A stretch of DNA of 10,758 nt from positions 1 to 10,758 of the forward strand of contig JAHELQ010000146.1 in the NCBI GenBank assembly GCA_024644125.1, in the 5' to 3' direction. Each line of letters begins with the position of its first letter. Position 1 is the first letter of the stretch. The position numbers were made by a program, and so were the translations under genes. The DNA is from Candidatus Aminicenantota bacterium. Lineage in GTDB: Bacteria; Acidobacteriota; Aminicenantia; UBA2199. The notes below the pieces were generated by a model. It was given only the letters and a program-made list of their open reading frames with translations. It did no database searches and was not told where the DNA came from. Below, in pieces: positions 1 through 6,478 of the stretch.

Positions 1-1029
1 GCTCTCGCGAATGTTGCTTCGGGCCCAACGGGTGAGCATTTTAAGGATGCTGGATATTTTTTCCGGCACCTTGGTGAACGAGACGGCTTCGCGCTGGTAG
101 ATGGTGCCGTAACCTTCCTTGAGGATGTGGTTGGTGAGACTCCGGTCTTCGCCGTAGGTGCAAGGCCTGTTCAGAAAAGTCTGGACCCGCCAGGTATCGA
201 TCACCCTATCCAGGATATGTTTTCTATACGCGGAAAACGCTCCGCTCAAACACAGGACATTGGAGAACGTGGATTGGATTGCTCTTGTGAAGTCGAATGC
301 CATAGCGAAATGGGCGCTCAGCATTTTGGTGAAGACATTGGCGTCCTGGTTCCAGATACGGATTCTGCCGGTCACGGCTCCGATTTTTTCATTCAGGATC
401 ATTGGCGTCAAGATTTCTTTGATGGCGTCGGGTTCCAACCGGGTGTCGGAGTCCACCGATATGATGAACGGGTGCTTCGCTTTTGCGTATGCTTCATAGA
501 TCCCTTCGCGTTTCCCTTTGTTCTTGGGAAAATTGATGATTTCCACCAAATCCGGGAAACGGCTTTCGGCCTTTTCCATATAGAAGAGGGTATTGTCTTT
601 GGATCCGTCGTTTACGGTGACGATTTGCAGCTTACCTTTAGGATAATCGGATTCCGCGATGGAGCAGATGGTTGTATATACAGTTTCGCCTTCGTTATAA
701 GCCGGAACGATCACTGTTACTCCGGGCCAGTTTTTTACTATATCGGAGGAGAGGGCTCGGTACTTGAACCACAGGTAGGTGCGAAACACCAGGGATGAAA
801 CGAAAATCAACGCGCTGGAGAACAATAGGTAACGGAACAATACATGTTCTCCGTGCCCCATCTGGGCGAATTCCCATGTGAAGAATATATTTTCTTTAAC
901 TGCAATGATGATGAAGATAATGCTGAAGATAAGTACACCGAAGCGAAATACAGGCTCGAGCAGATCCCATGTGAGTGGCTTTTTTTGCCTAATACTCACT
1001 ATTTCTTGATCTTTGGTCAGTGTATGCAT
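1..1029 (-). CDS. Family 2 glycosyltransferase, NodC/hyaluronan-synthase type (3' part missing)
   Basis: Processive-type membrane glycosyltransferase that would transfer a sugar from a nucleotide-sugar to a growing polysaccharide at the inner membrane. 343 residues are visible and the C-terminus is beyond base 1. Two hydrophobic segments (about residues 29-44 and 66-84) precede the GT-A domain. Visible motifs are VIVPAYNEGE (107-116), VNDGS (139-143), VDSDT (191-195, the DxD metal/nucleotide site), LSGAFSAYR (261-269), GEDR (293-296, acceptor-base Asp) and LTRWARSNIRES (332-343). The last matches the Q(Q/R)xRW region of NodC/HAS-like enzymes, but the first Gln position is Met331. The start is ATG at 1029 with AAGGAG five bases upstream. 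It is transcribed away from the regulator at 1322. The sugar specificity cannot be told from this part; chitin-oligomer, hyaluronan-like or poly-GlcNAc synthesis are all possible. Confidence 0.88.
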   Translation of the reverse strand, partial: MHTLTKDQEIVSIRQKKPLTWDLLEPVFRFGVLIFSIIFIIIAVKENIFFTWEFAQMGHGEHVLFRYLLFSSALIFVSSLVFRTYLWFKYRALSSDIVKNWPGVTVIVPAYNEGETVYTTICSIAESDYPKGKLQIVTVNDGSKDNTLFYMEKAESRFPDLVEIINFPKNKGKREGIYEAYAKAKHPFIISVDSDTRLEPDAIKEILTPMILNEKIGAVTGRIRIWNQDANVFTKMLSAHFAMAFDFTRAIQSTFSNVLCLSGAFSAYRKHILDRVIDTWRVQTFLNRPCTYGEDRSLTNHILKEGYGTIYQREAVSFTKVPEKISSILKMLTRWARSNIRES

Positions 1030-1073
1030 TCAGTCTCCTTGGCTCTTGTTATGATAAAAATAATAACGGCCCT

Positions 1074-1082
1074 ATTATAACA
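1074..1082 (-). promoter_or_regulatory. Extended -10 promoter of the glycosyltransferase gene
   Basis: On the minus strand TGT precedes a perfect TATAAT (1079-1074), an extended -10 element. No good -35 is seen 16-18 bases further upstream. The predicted start near 1067 leaves a leader of about 38 bases containing the AAGGAG site at 1040-1035. Confidence 0.55.
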
Positions 1083-1290
1083 CAATTCTGCCTACTATGA
1101 TTGATTTCATTTCAAGATTCCAAAAAATTTGTTGTGAGTATCTTTCGAATTTTTATTTTTTTTGTTGAACGCTCCAGGACATTATATCCGTTCAGATTTC
1201 GTTCCTTATGTAAGAGTGATGTATTGATGGGGATCGCTGAATGAGGGGAAAATTTTGAATGAACTATACAATTTTTTTGCAAAAAGGTGG

Positions 1291-1304
1291 AAATTACTCA
1301 ATTT
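1291..1304. promoter_or_regulatory. Candidate operator AAATT-N4-AATTT in the regulator promoter
   Basis: A perfect 5-bp inverted repeat separated by ACTC lies in the spacer just upstream of the extended -10 box at 1310. This position would suit autorepression by the RpiR-family protein. The repeat is short and A+T-rich, so chance is a real alternative. Confidence 0.25.
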
Positions 1305-1306
1305 AT

Positions 1307-1315
1307 TGGTATAAT
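1307..1315 (+). promoter_or_regulatory. Extended -10 promoter abutting the regulator start
   Basis: TGG followed by a perfect TATAAT (1310-1315). Seventeen bases upstream GTGGAA (1287-1292) is only a weak -35. Only six bases separate the box from ATG 1322, so the predicted transcript starts at or beside that ATG (leaderless). This is the main reason for preferring 1322 over the upstream in-frame ATG at 1259. Confidence 0.5.
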
Positions 1316-1321
1316 ATGGCC

Positions 1322-2170
1322 ATGACCCAAGAACTAAGAAATGAGATAAGTGCCAAGCTAGAACAATTCTCGAGAATTCAAAAAAAACTTGCAGTGTTTT
1401 TAATTCAATATTGGAACGAGATTCCGTTGATGTCCATCGAGTATATCTCGAAGGAATGCGGCGTAAGTACCGCTACAATCATTCGGTTTGTGCGGAGGTT
1501 TGGTTTCCGGGGATTCTACGATTTCAAAGACAAAATCAAGGAAGAAATTAAAAGCAACATCAATCCAGTCGAGCGCTTCCGGTTGTTGAAGTCCGATTTG
1601 AGTGGCCGGAAATCACTTGTTAAAGTTGCTAAACAGGATGTTAAAAATATTAACAAACTCCTGGGCACAATCGAAGAAGCGAAGTTTCGCCAGTTTGTGG
1701 AAATGGTGGACAAGGCGAATCGTGTCTTCGCGTTTGGTGTCAGCGTTTCTTCCATCTTTGCGAGAATGATTACCTACATTTTTAACCAAATCCAGAAAGA
1801 AACCCATTTTCTGGACGAGGGAAGTATGACTGTCGAGGAAAAGCTCCTCACTGTTCAAAAAAATGATGTCGTCATTTTGTCTTCGTTTCCCCCGTATTCC
1901 CGTTCCACTATTGAATACGCGCAATTGGCGCATGAAGAAGAACTGCAAGTGGTCGGAATTTCCGACAATGAATATTCTCCTATTTCCCAGTATGCTTCGT
2001 TTATTATTCCCATCCCGTGTGAAAATGTTTTATTCACCACCTCTGTCGCCTCGTTTTCCGTTTTGATCAATGCGGTCGCTACGGAAATCGCCGTTAAACA
2101 GAAAGAAATGTTGAGCGAATCGATCAAGCTGACTGATAAGAAATTGCGGAGGTTTTATTATCTCAGCTAG
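1322..2170 (+). CDS. MurR/RpiR-family transcriptional regulator (HTH + SIS)
   Basis: Cytoplasmic DNA-binding regulator of 282 residues, the usual family length. An N-terminal HTH_6/RpiR domain covers about residues 1-75; its recognition part contains YISKECGVSTATIIRFVRRFGF. A SIS phosphosugar-type ligand domain follows at about 125-255, with VFAFGVSVSS (135-144), DVVILSSFPPYSRST (182-196) and VVGISDN (210-216). Family members bind sugar phosphates or amino-sugar acids, and several regulate amino-acid or peptide catabolism. It converges on the dipeptidase gene, so it is the likely local regulator, but the ligand is unknown. An in-frame ATG at 1259, with GAGGGG ten bases upstream, would add 21 residues (MNYTIFLQKG...). 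These encode the TATAAT box and extend beyond the conserved domain, so I prefer 1322. The 1259 start remains possible. Confidence 0.85.
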   Translation: MTQELRNEISAKLEQFSRIQKKLAVFLIQYWNEIPLMSIEYISKECGVSTATIIRFVRRFGFRGFYDFKDKIKEEIKSNINPVERFRLLKSDLSGRKSLVKVAKQDVKNINKLLGTIEEAKFRQFVEMVDKANRVFAFGVSVSSIFARMITYIFNQIQKETHFLDEGSMTVEEKLLTVQKNDVVILSSFPPYSRSTIEYAQLAHEEELQVVGISDNEYSPISQYASFIIPIPCENVLFTTSVASFSVLINAVATEIAVKQKEMLSESIKLTDKKLRRFYYLS

Positions 2171-2200
2171 ATAAACGGGCCAAAGTCTGTTTGTCGAGGG

Positions 2201-2235
2201 AAAAATCCCAAATTAACCGGGATTTTTCTATTTTT
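2201..2235 (+). terminator. Rho-independent terminator of the regulator gene
   Basis: AAAAATCCC (2201-2209) pairs perfectly with GGGATTTTT (2219-2227) around a 9-base loop, and is followed by the T-rich CTATTTTT. It lies 30 bases after the regulator stop codon. The A/T flanks of the stem could also serve the minus strand weakly. Confidence 0.75.
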
Positions 2236-2250
2236 AAATCAGCGGTAACG

Positions 2251-2282
2251 AAAAGGAAAAGGGAGCATGCGGACATGCTCCC
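2251..2282 (-). terminator. Rho-independent terminator of iadA
   Basis: On the minus strand GGGAGCATG and CATGCTCCC (arms 2282-2274 and 2269-2261) form a perfect 9-bp stem with a four-base loop. A TTTTCCTTTT tract (2260-2251) follows. It lies 19 bases beyond the IadA stop, back to back with the regulator terminator. Confidence 0.8.
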
Positions 2283-2301
2283 TGTATAAAAAAAGATCGG
2301 A

Positions 2302-3441
2302 TTAAAATTCGTATCCCGACATCAGCCACGATCCCCGCGCCATCACATGTCGGAGCGTCCGGTTCGACGGATCGATGACAATGATATCCGCGTCTTTACC
2401 CTGCCTGAGTTCGCCTTTTGACGATAATTGCAATATGGAGGCCACATTGGTTGTGACTGTGCGGAGCGCGGATTCGATATTGGATTCGTCATGGTCGATG
2501 ATATCCAGGACTTCCTGTAGTAGAGATTCAGGTTTCCCATTTGAAATTTTTGTGGAATTTCCTGTTTGATCAAACCGGGGGAGCGACCCGCCAGCGTCCG
2601 ACGAAAGGGTGATATGCTCCAGCGGCACTCCGGCTGCCAATAACTCCCAGTAGGCTTGCGACGGTTTAATTTCGATATCCTCAAAGTATGGATACGAGCT
2701 GCAGGTGATGTCCACATGCCCTTTTAAGCCATATTTTTTCGCTTCGTTAAACACTGTGCGACTGCGGTTGCAATGGGCTGGAAGTAATTGGCGGTGGACA
2801 ATACCGGGAATCGTCGTCACCTCGTCCAACAGTTGGAACGGGGAGCCCGAGTCGCCGATGTGGATGTTCACGATTCCCGCTTTGCCTCCCAGCATGCCTC
2901 CTACCCGGGCTTGCTGGATGACTTTGACAAATTGATCGACTGTGGGATAGGACGAGCGGTGATCGGCGATGGCAAGCTCGCCGATGCCGATGACCTCGTC
3001 GATCAACGCGATGTCCCGGGCGGGTGATTCCAGAATGGACGGGGGCGGAATCTGGTAGGATCCGGTATACATCCAGGCGGATAGTCCATTGGCCCGAAGC
3101 GCCTTCGCTTTCATGAGCACGGATTCGGGACTGCGGACAATCCCGTCGGTTCCCAAACAGCCGATGGCTGTGGTAATTCCTCCGGCGACGATCTCCGCAA
3201 GCGACAACTCGCTTGAACGGCTGCCCGGGCCGTTTTCTCCTCCGGCGCCTGCGAAATGAATGTGTGAATCGATCAACCCGGGGAAAACCCATTGCCCTTC
3301 TATGTCCACCACTTCTGTAAAATCATGGTGGGGCGGTTGGATGTTTTCTGCAATCGCCAATATGGTTTCTCCTCCCACCAGGATATCTCTTTCCCCAAGA
3401 TACTTGGGCGCGAACACGCGGCAATTTTTTAGTAAAATCAA
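2302..3441 (-). CDS. iadA: Isoaspartyl (beta-aspartyl) dipeptidase
   Basis: Amidohydrolase-superfamily metalloenzyme that hydrolyses beta-aspartyl dipeptides, such as beta-Asp-Arg, to Asp plus the partner amino acid in the cytoplasm. It has 379 residues (E. coli IadA about 390) and no signal peptide. From the chosen start, metal ligands are H60 and H62 (DSHIHF), H194 (NIHIGDS), H223 (LLPAHCNR) and D282 (SSDAGGS). Substrate-binding equivalents E69, Y129, R226 and S286 are present. The position of E. coli Lys162, the carboxylated bridging lysine, is Glu155 (GIGELAIADHRSS). The start is TTG at 3441 because AAGGAG lies exactly five bases upstream and the protein then begins at the conserved beta-strand (ILLKNCRVFAP). 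An upstream in-frame TTG at 3489 lies almost on the predicted transcription start. It has its own promoter although it follows the cyanophycinase gene on the same strand. Confidence 0.93.
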   Translation of the reverse strand: MILLKNCRVFAPKYLGERDILVGGETILAIAENIQPPHHDFTEVVDIEGQWVFPGLIDSHIHFAGAGGENGPGSRSSELSLAEIVAGGITTAIGCLGTDGIVRSPESVLMKAKALRANGLSAWMYTGSYQIPPPSILESPARDIALIDEVIGIGELAIADHRSSYPTVDQFVKVIQQARVGGMLGGKAGIVNIHIGDSGSPFQLLDEVTTIPGIVHRQLLPAHCNRSRTVFNEAKKYGLKGHVDITCSSYPYFEDIEIKPSQAYWELLAAGVPLEHITLSSDAGGSLPRFDQTGNSTKISNGKPESLLQEVLDIIDHDESNIESALRTVTTNVASILQLSSKGELRQGKDADIIVIDPSNRTLRHVMARGSWLMSGYEF

Positions 3442-3446
3442 TGGTT

Positions 3447-3452
3447 CTCCTT
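3447..3452 (-). promoter_or_regulatory. Shine-Dalgarno site fixing the iadA TTG start
   Basis: AAGGAG five bases before TTG 3441. The alternative TTG at 3489 has no such site. Confidence 0.75.
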
Positions 3453-3504
3453 CTGTAGAAAAATTTTCAACAAGATGCAAAATAAGCAAATTGTCTGCCC
3501 CACA

Positions 3505-3533
3505 ATGCTAAAATAAAAAATTTCGACTGTCAA
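3505..3533 (-). promoter_or_regulatory. Sigma70-type promoter of iadA
   Basis: Minus strand: perfect TTGACA (3533-3528), a 17-base spacer, then TAGCAT (3510-3505, 4 of 6). The predicted start near 3498 gives a leader of about 57 bases to TTG 3441. The spacer is A/T-rich and contains AAATT-N4-ATTT, loosely like the dyad at 1291. Confidence 0.65.
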
Positions 3534-3592
3534 TGATGAATATTTATATTTATCTATGAGGTTTTTTTTCATTTTTTTGAAGGTATTCGGTC

Positions 3593-3663
3593 GCAATTCG
3601 GCAGGGGAATCGTCCGATGAAGGCGAATCTCAAACGGCGGTTGGGGTTTGGTTAGCGAATTGC
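3593..3663. repeat. 8-bp inverted repeat around the cyanophycinase stop codon
   Basis: GCAATTCG (3593-3600) and CGAATTGC (3656-3663) are perfect inverted copies 55 bases apart. The upstream arm on the transcript encodes the last Ala-Ile-Arg of the cyanophycinase. A smaller hairpin, CAAAC/GTTTG (3631-3635 and 3646-3650), lies inside. No U-tract follows on the minus strand, so this is not a canonical terminator. It may be a 3'-end structure, and read-through into iadA is not excluded. Confidence 0.35.
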
Positions 3664-4911
3664 TTCTTTAATGGTGATCTGAATCGGGCAAATGTCCAAA
3701 ATGACATTTAACGCGGAATATGTTTCCAGGCCATCTGTTCTGCCCCAGTATCCTCTGGATCGATCGTCTTTGCGGAATACCAGTTTGCTGCCGGAACCGC
3801 TGCCCCCGGCGCCAAGGGTGAACGCGATGCCTGTGGCCTCGTTAGCCGTATTGTCGATCAGCCCCTGGGTGACCAGCGTGAAGGCCGCGTCCCTGTAGAA
3901 TATGTCGGTGGTGAGAATGGATTCCTTGTAGTATTCTTTCCCCGGCTCTATGGGCTTTCGCGCCGGATGGATCGAAAAGGCTTTGGTCTTTGTATTGTAG
4001 GAGTCTCCATTCCCCAGGTAATGCAGGCGGATGCCGGAAGCGAAGACTCCATCCTCTGCGAGCCGGTGTTTGGCTTGCGAAATGTCCATCATGAACACGC
4101 CGGAGCTGCCGGTAACCTCCAACATGTCGCCCTGCGCCAGTATGGCTGTGTCTTCGTCGATTCCGAAGCCCAACGAGACATTTTCGAGAGTGAGGAGCGC
4201 CGCTATTAAGCGCCCCAACCTGCCCCGTTTGATAAAATGTTGATCCACCAGGCCGTGGCTGAAGAATCCCATCCCGGGCTTCATCGGTACAGGGGAAGAA
4301 TCGGATGTCTGTTTGCCGTCTTCATTTCGTCTGGGGCCCAGTGCGGAGACGCTGAGCCCGCCGATGAGCATCGGGTCGCTCATTATGGCTGCTCCGGCGC
4401 TGGTGCCGCCGATCACCCCGCCCCGGCGGTACACGTCGCGTATGGCTGTCAAGAGCGGACTGTCGTTTCCCTCTTTGTCTTTTAATGTGATCCGGTATCT
4501 CATCTTGTCCCCGCCCACAAAAAACACAGCGGTGACGTGGGTCAACGATTCGGCTACATCTTGCTTCCAGGCGTTGTGGGCCCACTGGGACTCGTCGGTC
4601 TCTTTGCTGGCTGGATCGTCCAGAAGCGCCAGTGGAACGATCTGGATTTGCCGTTTGCTGACGCCGTAGCGGATGAAGTCTTTCATGTACGTTTGGCCGG
4701 TTTGGACCGGAGTGGCGCTGGCCGCCGGAATGATGGCGATATGAATGGCGCGCTTGCCGCCGCCCAGACGGATGAATGATTGGTAGACCGCCTGATTGCC
4801 GGGATCCAGCGCGCCGCCGATGATCACCAGGCTACCGCCGGCCGGGTCCCGTCCGGTTACAGGAATACTGAGCAATATCAGTAGGATCGATAGCAATTGG
4901 CAGATTTTCAT
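3652..4911 (-). CDS. Secreted cyanophycinase (peptidase S51 family)
   Basis: Serine exopeptidase of family S51 that releases beta-Asp-Arg dipeptides from cyanophycin. It has 419 residues, far longer than intracellular CphB enzymes (about 270-280) and close to extracellular CphE-type enzymes. Residues 1-20 (Lys2, hydrophobic core 5-17, then PVTG) look like a signal peptide, so it should act outside the cytoplasm. The core has SLVIIGGALD (27-36), GGTSAGAA (168-175, nucleophile Ser171) and VDQHFIKRGRLGR (222-234), which aligns D223, Q224, H225, R229, R231 and R234 with the conserved pocket of Synechocystis cyanophycinase. The FVGGDKMRY segment (131-139) has Lys136 where GGDQ is usual. The C-terminal part (about 260-419) contains a Gly/Ser stretch near 367-375. 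The start ATG has AGAAGGAC just upstream and lies 20 bases after the transporter stop, so the two form an operon. Confidence 0.9.
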   Translation of the reverse strand: MKICQLLSILLILLSIPVTGRDPAGGSLVIIGGALDPGNQAVYQSFIRLGGGKRAIHIAIIPAASATPVQTGQTYMKDFIRYGVSKRQIQIVPLALLDDPASKETDESQWAHNAWKQDVAESLTHVTAVFFVGGDKMRYRITLKDKEGNDSPLLTAIRDVYRRGGVIGGTSAGAAIMSDPMLIGGLSVSALGPRRNEDGKQTSDSSPVPMKPGMGFFSHGLVDQHFIKRGRLGRLIAALLTLENVSLGFGIDEDTAILAQGDMLEVTGSSGVFMMDISQAKHRLAEDGVFASGIRLHYLGNGDSYNTKTKAFSIHPARKPIEPGKEYYKESILTTDIFYRDAAFTLVTQGLIDNTANEATGIAFTLGAGGSGSGSKLVFRKDDRSRGYWGRTDGLETYSALNVILDICPIQITIKEAIR

Positions 4912-4931
4912 CTTGTCCTTCTATTCCAGGA

Positions 4932-6317
4932 TCAACTCCAATGGGCCAGTACTGGCCAGACCAACAGGGATAACGAGATCACCACGAATGCGATCTGCAA
5001 CGGGTAGTTCCATTTGAACCAACGTTCGTACGGGATGCGGGCCATGGCCAGGGTTCCCACGGTCACGCCGGAGGTGGGAATGATCATGTTGGTGAATCCG
5101 TCTCCCAATTGGTACGCCAATACCGCGGTTTGCCGGGTGATGCCCGACAGGTCGGCCAATGGTCCCATGAGTGGCATGGTGAGGGCCGCTTTGGTAGATC
5201 CCGAAGGGATGAAAAAGTTAACCGTCAATTGAAAGAAGTATTGAACGTCTGCCGCCAGGAGTTTGGGAAGGCCCGCTGTGGCGGAGGCCATTCCGTGCAA
5301 GATGGTGTCCATCACTCCGCCGTCCTCCAATATCACCACGATGCCCGCTGCGAACGCGACAACCAGAGCCGCGCCTGCGATATCTTTGCAGCCGGCGATG
5401 AAGGACTTCGCCAATTGGTTTGGTCCTTGCCCAGAGACAATGCCCGCTATCAGTCCCATCGCAAAGAACAATCCGCCCAATTCCTGGATGTACCATTGCC
5501 AGAGAATGACTCCCAAAATCATGAACACGATGCCAAGCAGCAATACAATCAAGCTGGCTCCGTGACGCCAGGTGAATACGGCGGTGGCCGTCTGCTGTTC
5601 TTCGATCTCTTTGCGCCTCTGCTGGTCGAGGTCGTACATAATCGAACGTTTGGGATCTTTTTTGATGCGGGAGGCATAGACCATCACCCAGGCAATCGTG
5701 AAGGCGGTAACCAGGAACCAGACCAAAATCCGGTATCCCATGCCCGAAAGAGGCTGAACTCCCGCCAGTCCCTGGGCAATCTGCAAGGTGAAGGGATTGA
5801 AAAACGCGCCGGCGAATCCCACTCCCGCCGCCAGGAAAGAGAGGCTCACTCCCACCAGGGAATCGTACCCGAACGCCAGAGCCATGGGGACAAATATCAG
5901 CGCGAATGGCATGGCCTCCTCGCACATGCCGAAGGCGGCTCCAAAAAACGAGAACAAGGTCATCACGATGGGGATGATCAGGATCTCCTTGCCTTTCAGT
6001 ACCTTTACCAGATACTGGATCCCCGCCATGATGGCGCCGGTTTCGTTCAACATGAAGAAGGCGCCGCCCACGATAAAGATGAATACGATAATATCCGCCA
6101 GTCTCAAAAAGCCTTTGATTGGGGCTGTGAAGATCTGGATGGATTGAGGATGGGATTCTGTATTGTGATAGGTTCCGTCTACCAATACCGTACGCACGGT
6201 ACTGCCCACTTTTTCCTGTTTTCGTTCATATGCGCCTCCCTTCAAAAACCAGGTGGAGACGGCCGCGATAATGATCAAAAAGAACATGATGGCAAACACG
6301 TTCGGTACTTTTTTCAT
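4932..6317 (-). CDS. yfcC: YfcC-family membrane transporter (DcuC/ion-transporter superfamily)
   Basis: Polytopic inner-membrane carrier of 461 residues with about 11-12 hydrophobic segments. The first covers about residues 4-23 and the last about 440-458. Family-typical parts are the NPFTLQIAQGLAG region near 170 and the second half, FIPSGSTKA...GDGFTNMIIPTSG (about residues 361-410), a re-entrant-loop-type signature repeated in the two halves of these carriers. YfcC proteins are usually annotated as C4-dicarboxylate or basic amino-acid/peptide carriers. Next to cyanophycinase and IadA the likely cargo is beta-Asp-Arg, Arg or Asp, but this is context inference. The start is ATG 6317, since GGAGGT lies four bases upstream; an in-frame ATG at 6329 overlaps that site and is unlikely. 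It is the first gene of the operon with the cyanophycinase. Confidence 0.88.
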   Translation of the reverse strand: MKKVPNVFAIMFFLIIIAAVSTWFLKGGAYERKQEKVGSTVRTVLVDGTYHNTESHPQSIQIFTAPIKGFLRLADIIVFIFIVGGAFFMLNETGAIMAGIQYLVKVLKGKEILIIPIVMTLFSFFGAAFGMCEEAMPFALIFVPMALAFGYDSLVGVSLSFLAAGVGFAGAFFNPFTLQIAQGLAGVQPLSGMGYRILVWFLVTAFTIAWVMVYASRIKKDPKRSIMYDLDQQRRKEIEEQQTATAVFTWRHGASLIVLLLGIVFMILGVILWQWYIQELGGLFFAMGLIAGIVSGQGPNQLAKSFIAGCKDIAGAALVVAFAAGIVVILEDGGVMDTILHGMASATAGLPKLLAADVQYFFQLTVNFFIPSGSTKAALTMPLMGPLADLSGITRQTAVLAYQLGDGFTNMIIPTSGVTVGTLAMARIPYERWFKWNYPLQIAFVVISLSLLVWPVLAHWS

Positions 6318-6321
6318 AATG

Positions 6322-6327
6322 ACCTCC
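6322..6327 (-). promoter_or_regulatory. Shine-Dalgarno site fixing the transporter start
   Basis: GGAGGT on the minus strand, four bases before ATG 6317. The upstream in-frame ATG at 6329 would place this site inside the coding sequence. Confidence 0.7.
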
Positions 6328-6343
6328 ATTTGCAGTAATGTTT

Positions 6344-6372
6344 ATTATAAATGAATTGCAATTATGGTTCAA
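6344..6372 (-). promoter_or_regulatory. Promoter of the transporter-cyanophycinase operon
   Basis: Minus strand: TTGAAC (6372-6367, 4 of 6), exactly 17 bases, then perfect TATAAT (6349-6344). The predicted start near 6337 gives a leader of about 20 bases carrying the GGAGGT site. This is one of the strongest-looking promoters in the window. Confidence 0.75.
6354..6363. promoter_or_regulatory. Candidate operator palindrome AATTGCAATT
   Basis: A perfect 10-bp palindrome centred in the 17-base spacer between the -35 and -10 boxes of the transporter promoter. A repressor bound here would block RNA polymerase. The RpiR-family protein is the obvious local candidate, but the half-site spacing differs from the dyad at 1291. 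Confidence 0.3.
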
Positions 6373-6460
6373 ACGTTGATATCCGTCCCGCGGAATTTAT
6401 AGAGGATAGACTACTATTTTTTCTAAGTCAACCGCGAAACTTTATGTTTTGGTTGGTTTC

Positions 6461-6469
6461 TGGTAGTAT
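6461..6469 (+). promoter_or_regulatory. Extended -10 box just before the ABC ATPase
   Basis: TGG followed by TAGTAT (6464-6469, 4 of 6). At 17 bases upstream TTTATG (6441-6446) is a poor -35. Nine bases separate the box from ATG 6479, so the mRNA would be leaderless or nearly so. It is divergent from the transporter promoter in a 161-base gap. Confidence 0.4.
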
Positions 6470-6478
6470 GGAACCTGT

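Noticed and set aside
127..798. Plus-strand open frame of 223 codons opposite the glycosyltransferase
   Set aside because: It is antisense to a well-supported GT2 coding region with conserved motifs, and no independent motif or promoter was seen.
1259..1321. Upstream in-frame ATG for the RpiR-family regulator, adding 21 residues
   Set aside because: The extra codons encode a perfect extended -10 box and lie outside the conserved domain. GAGGGG ten bases before 1259 keeps it as a second choice only.
1247..3468. Shared GAAAATTTT upstream of the regulator (1248-1256) and of iadA (minus, near 3468-3460)
   Set aside because: It is a nine-base A/T-rich match in A/T-rich leaders, easily due to chance, and lies outside the promoter cores.
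3442..3489. Upstream in-frame TTG giving a 16-residue longer IadA
   Set aside because: It lies about nine bases from the predicted transcription start and has no Shine-Dalgarno, whereas TTG 3441 has AAGGAG at five bases and begins at the conserved strand.
5109..6338. Long (409-codon) plus-strand open frame opposite the transporter gene
   Set aside because: Its translation is rich in His, Gly, Asp and Arg with no domain pattern, as expected from the antisense of a membrane-protein gene. No Shine-Dalgarno supports it.
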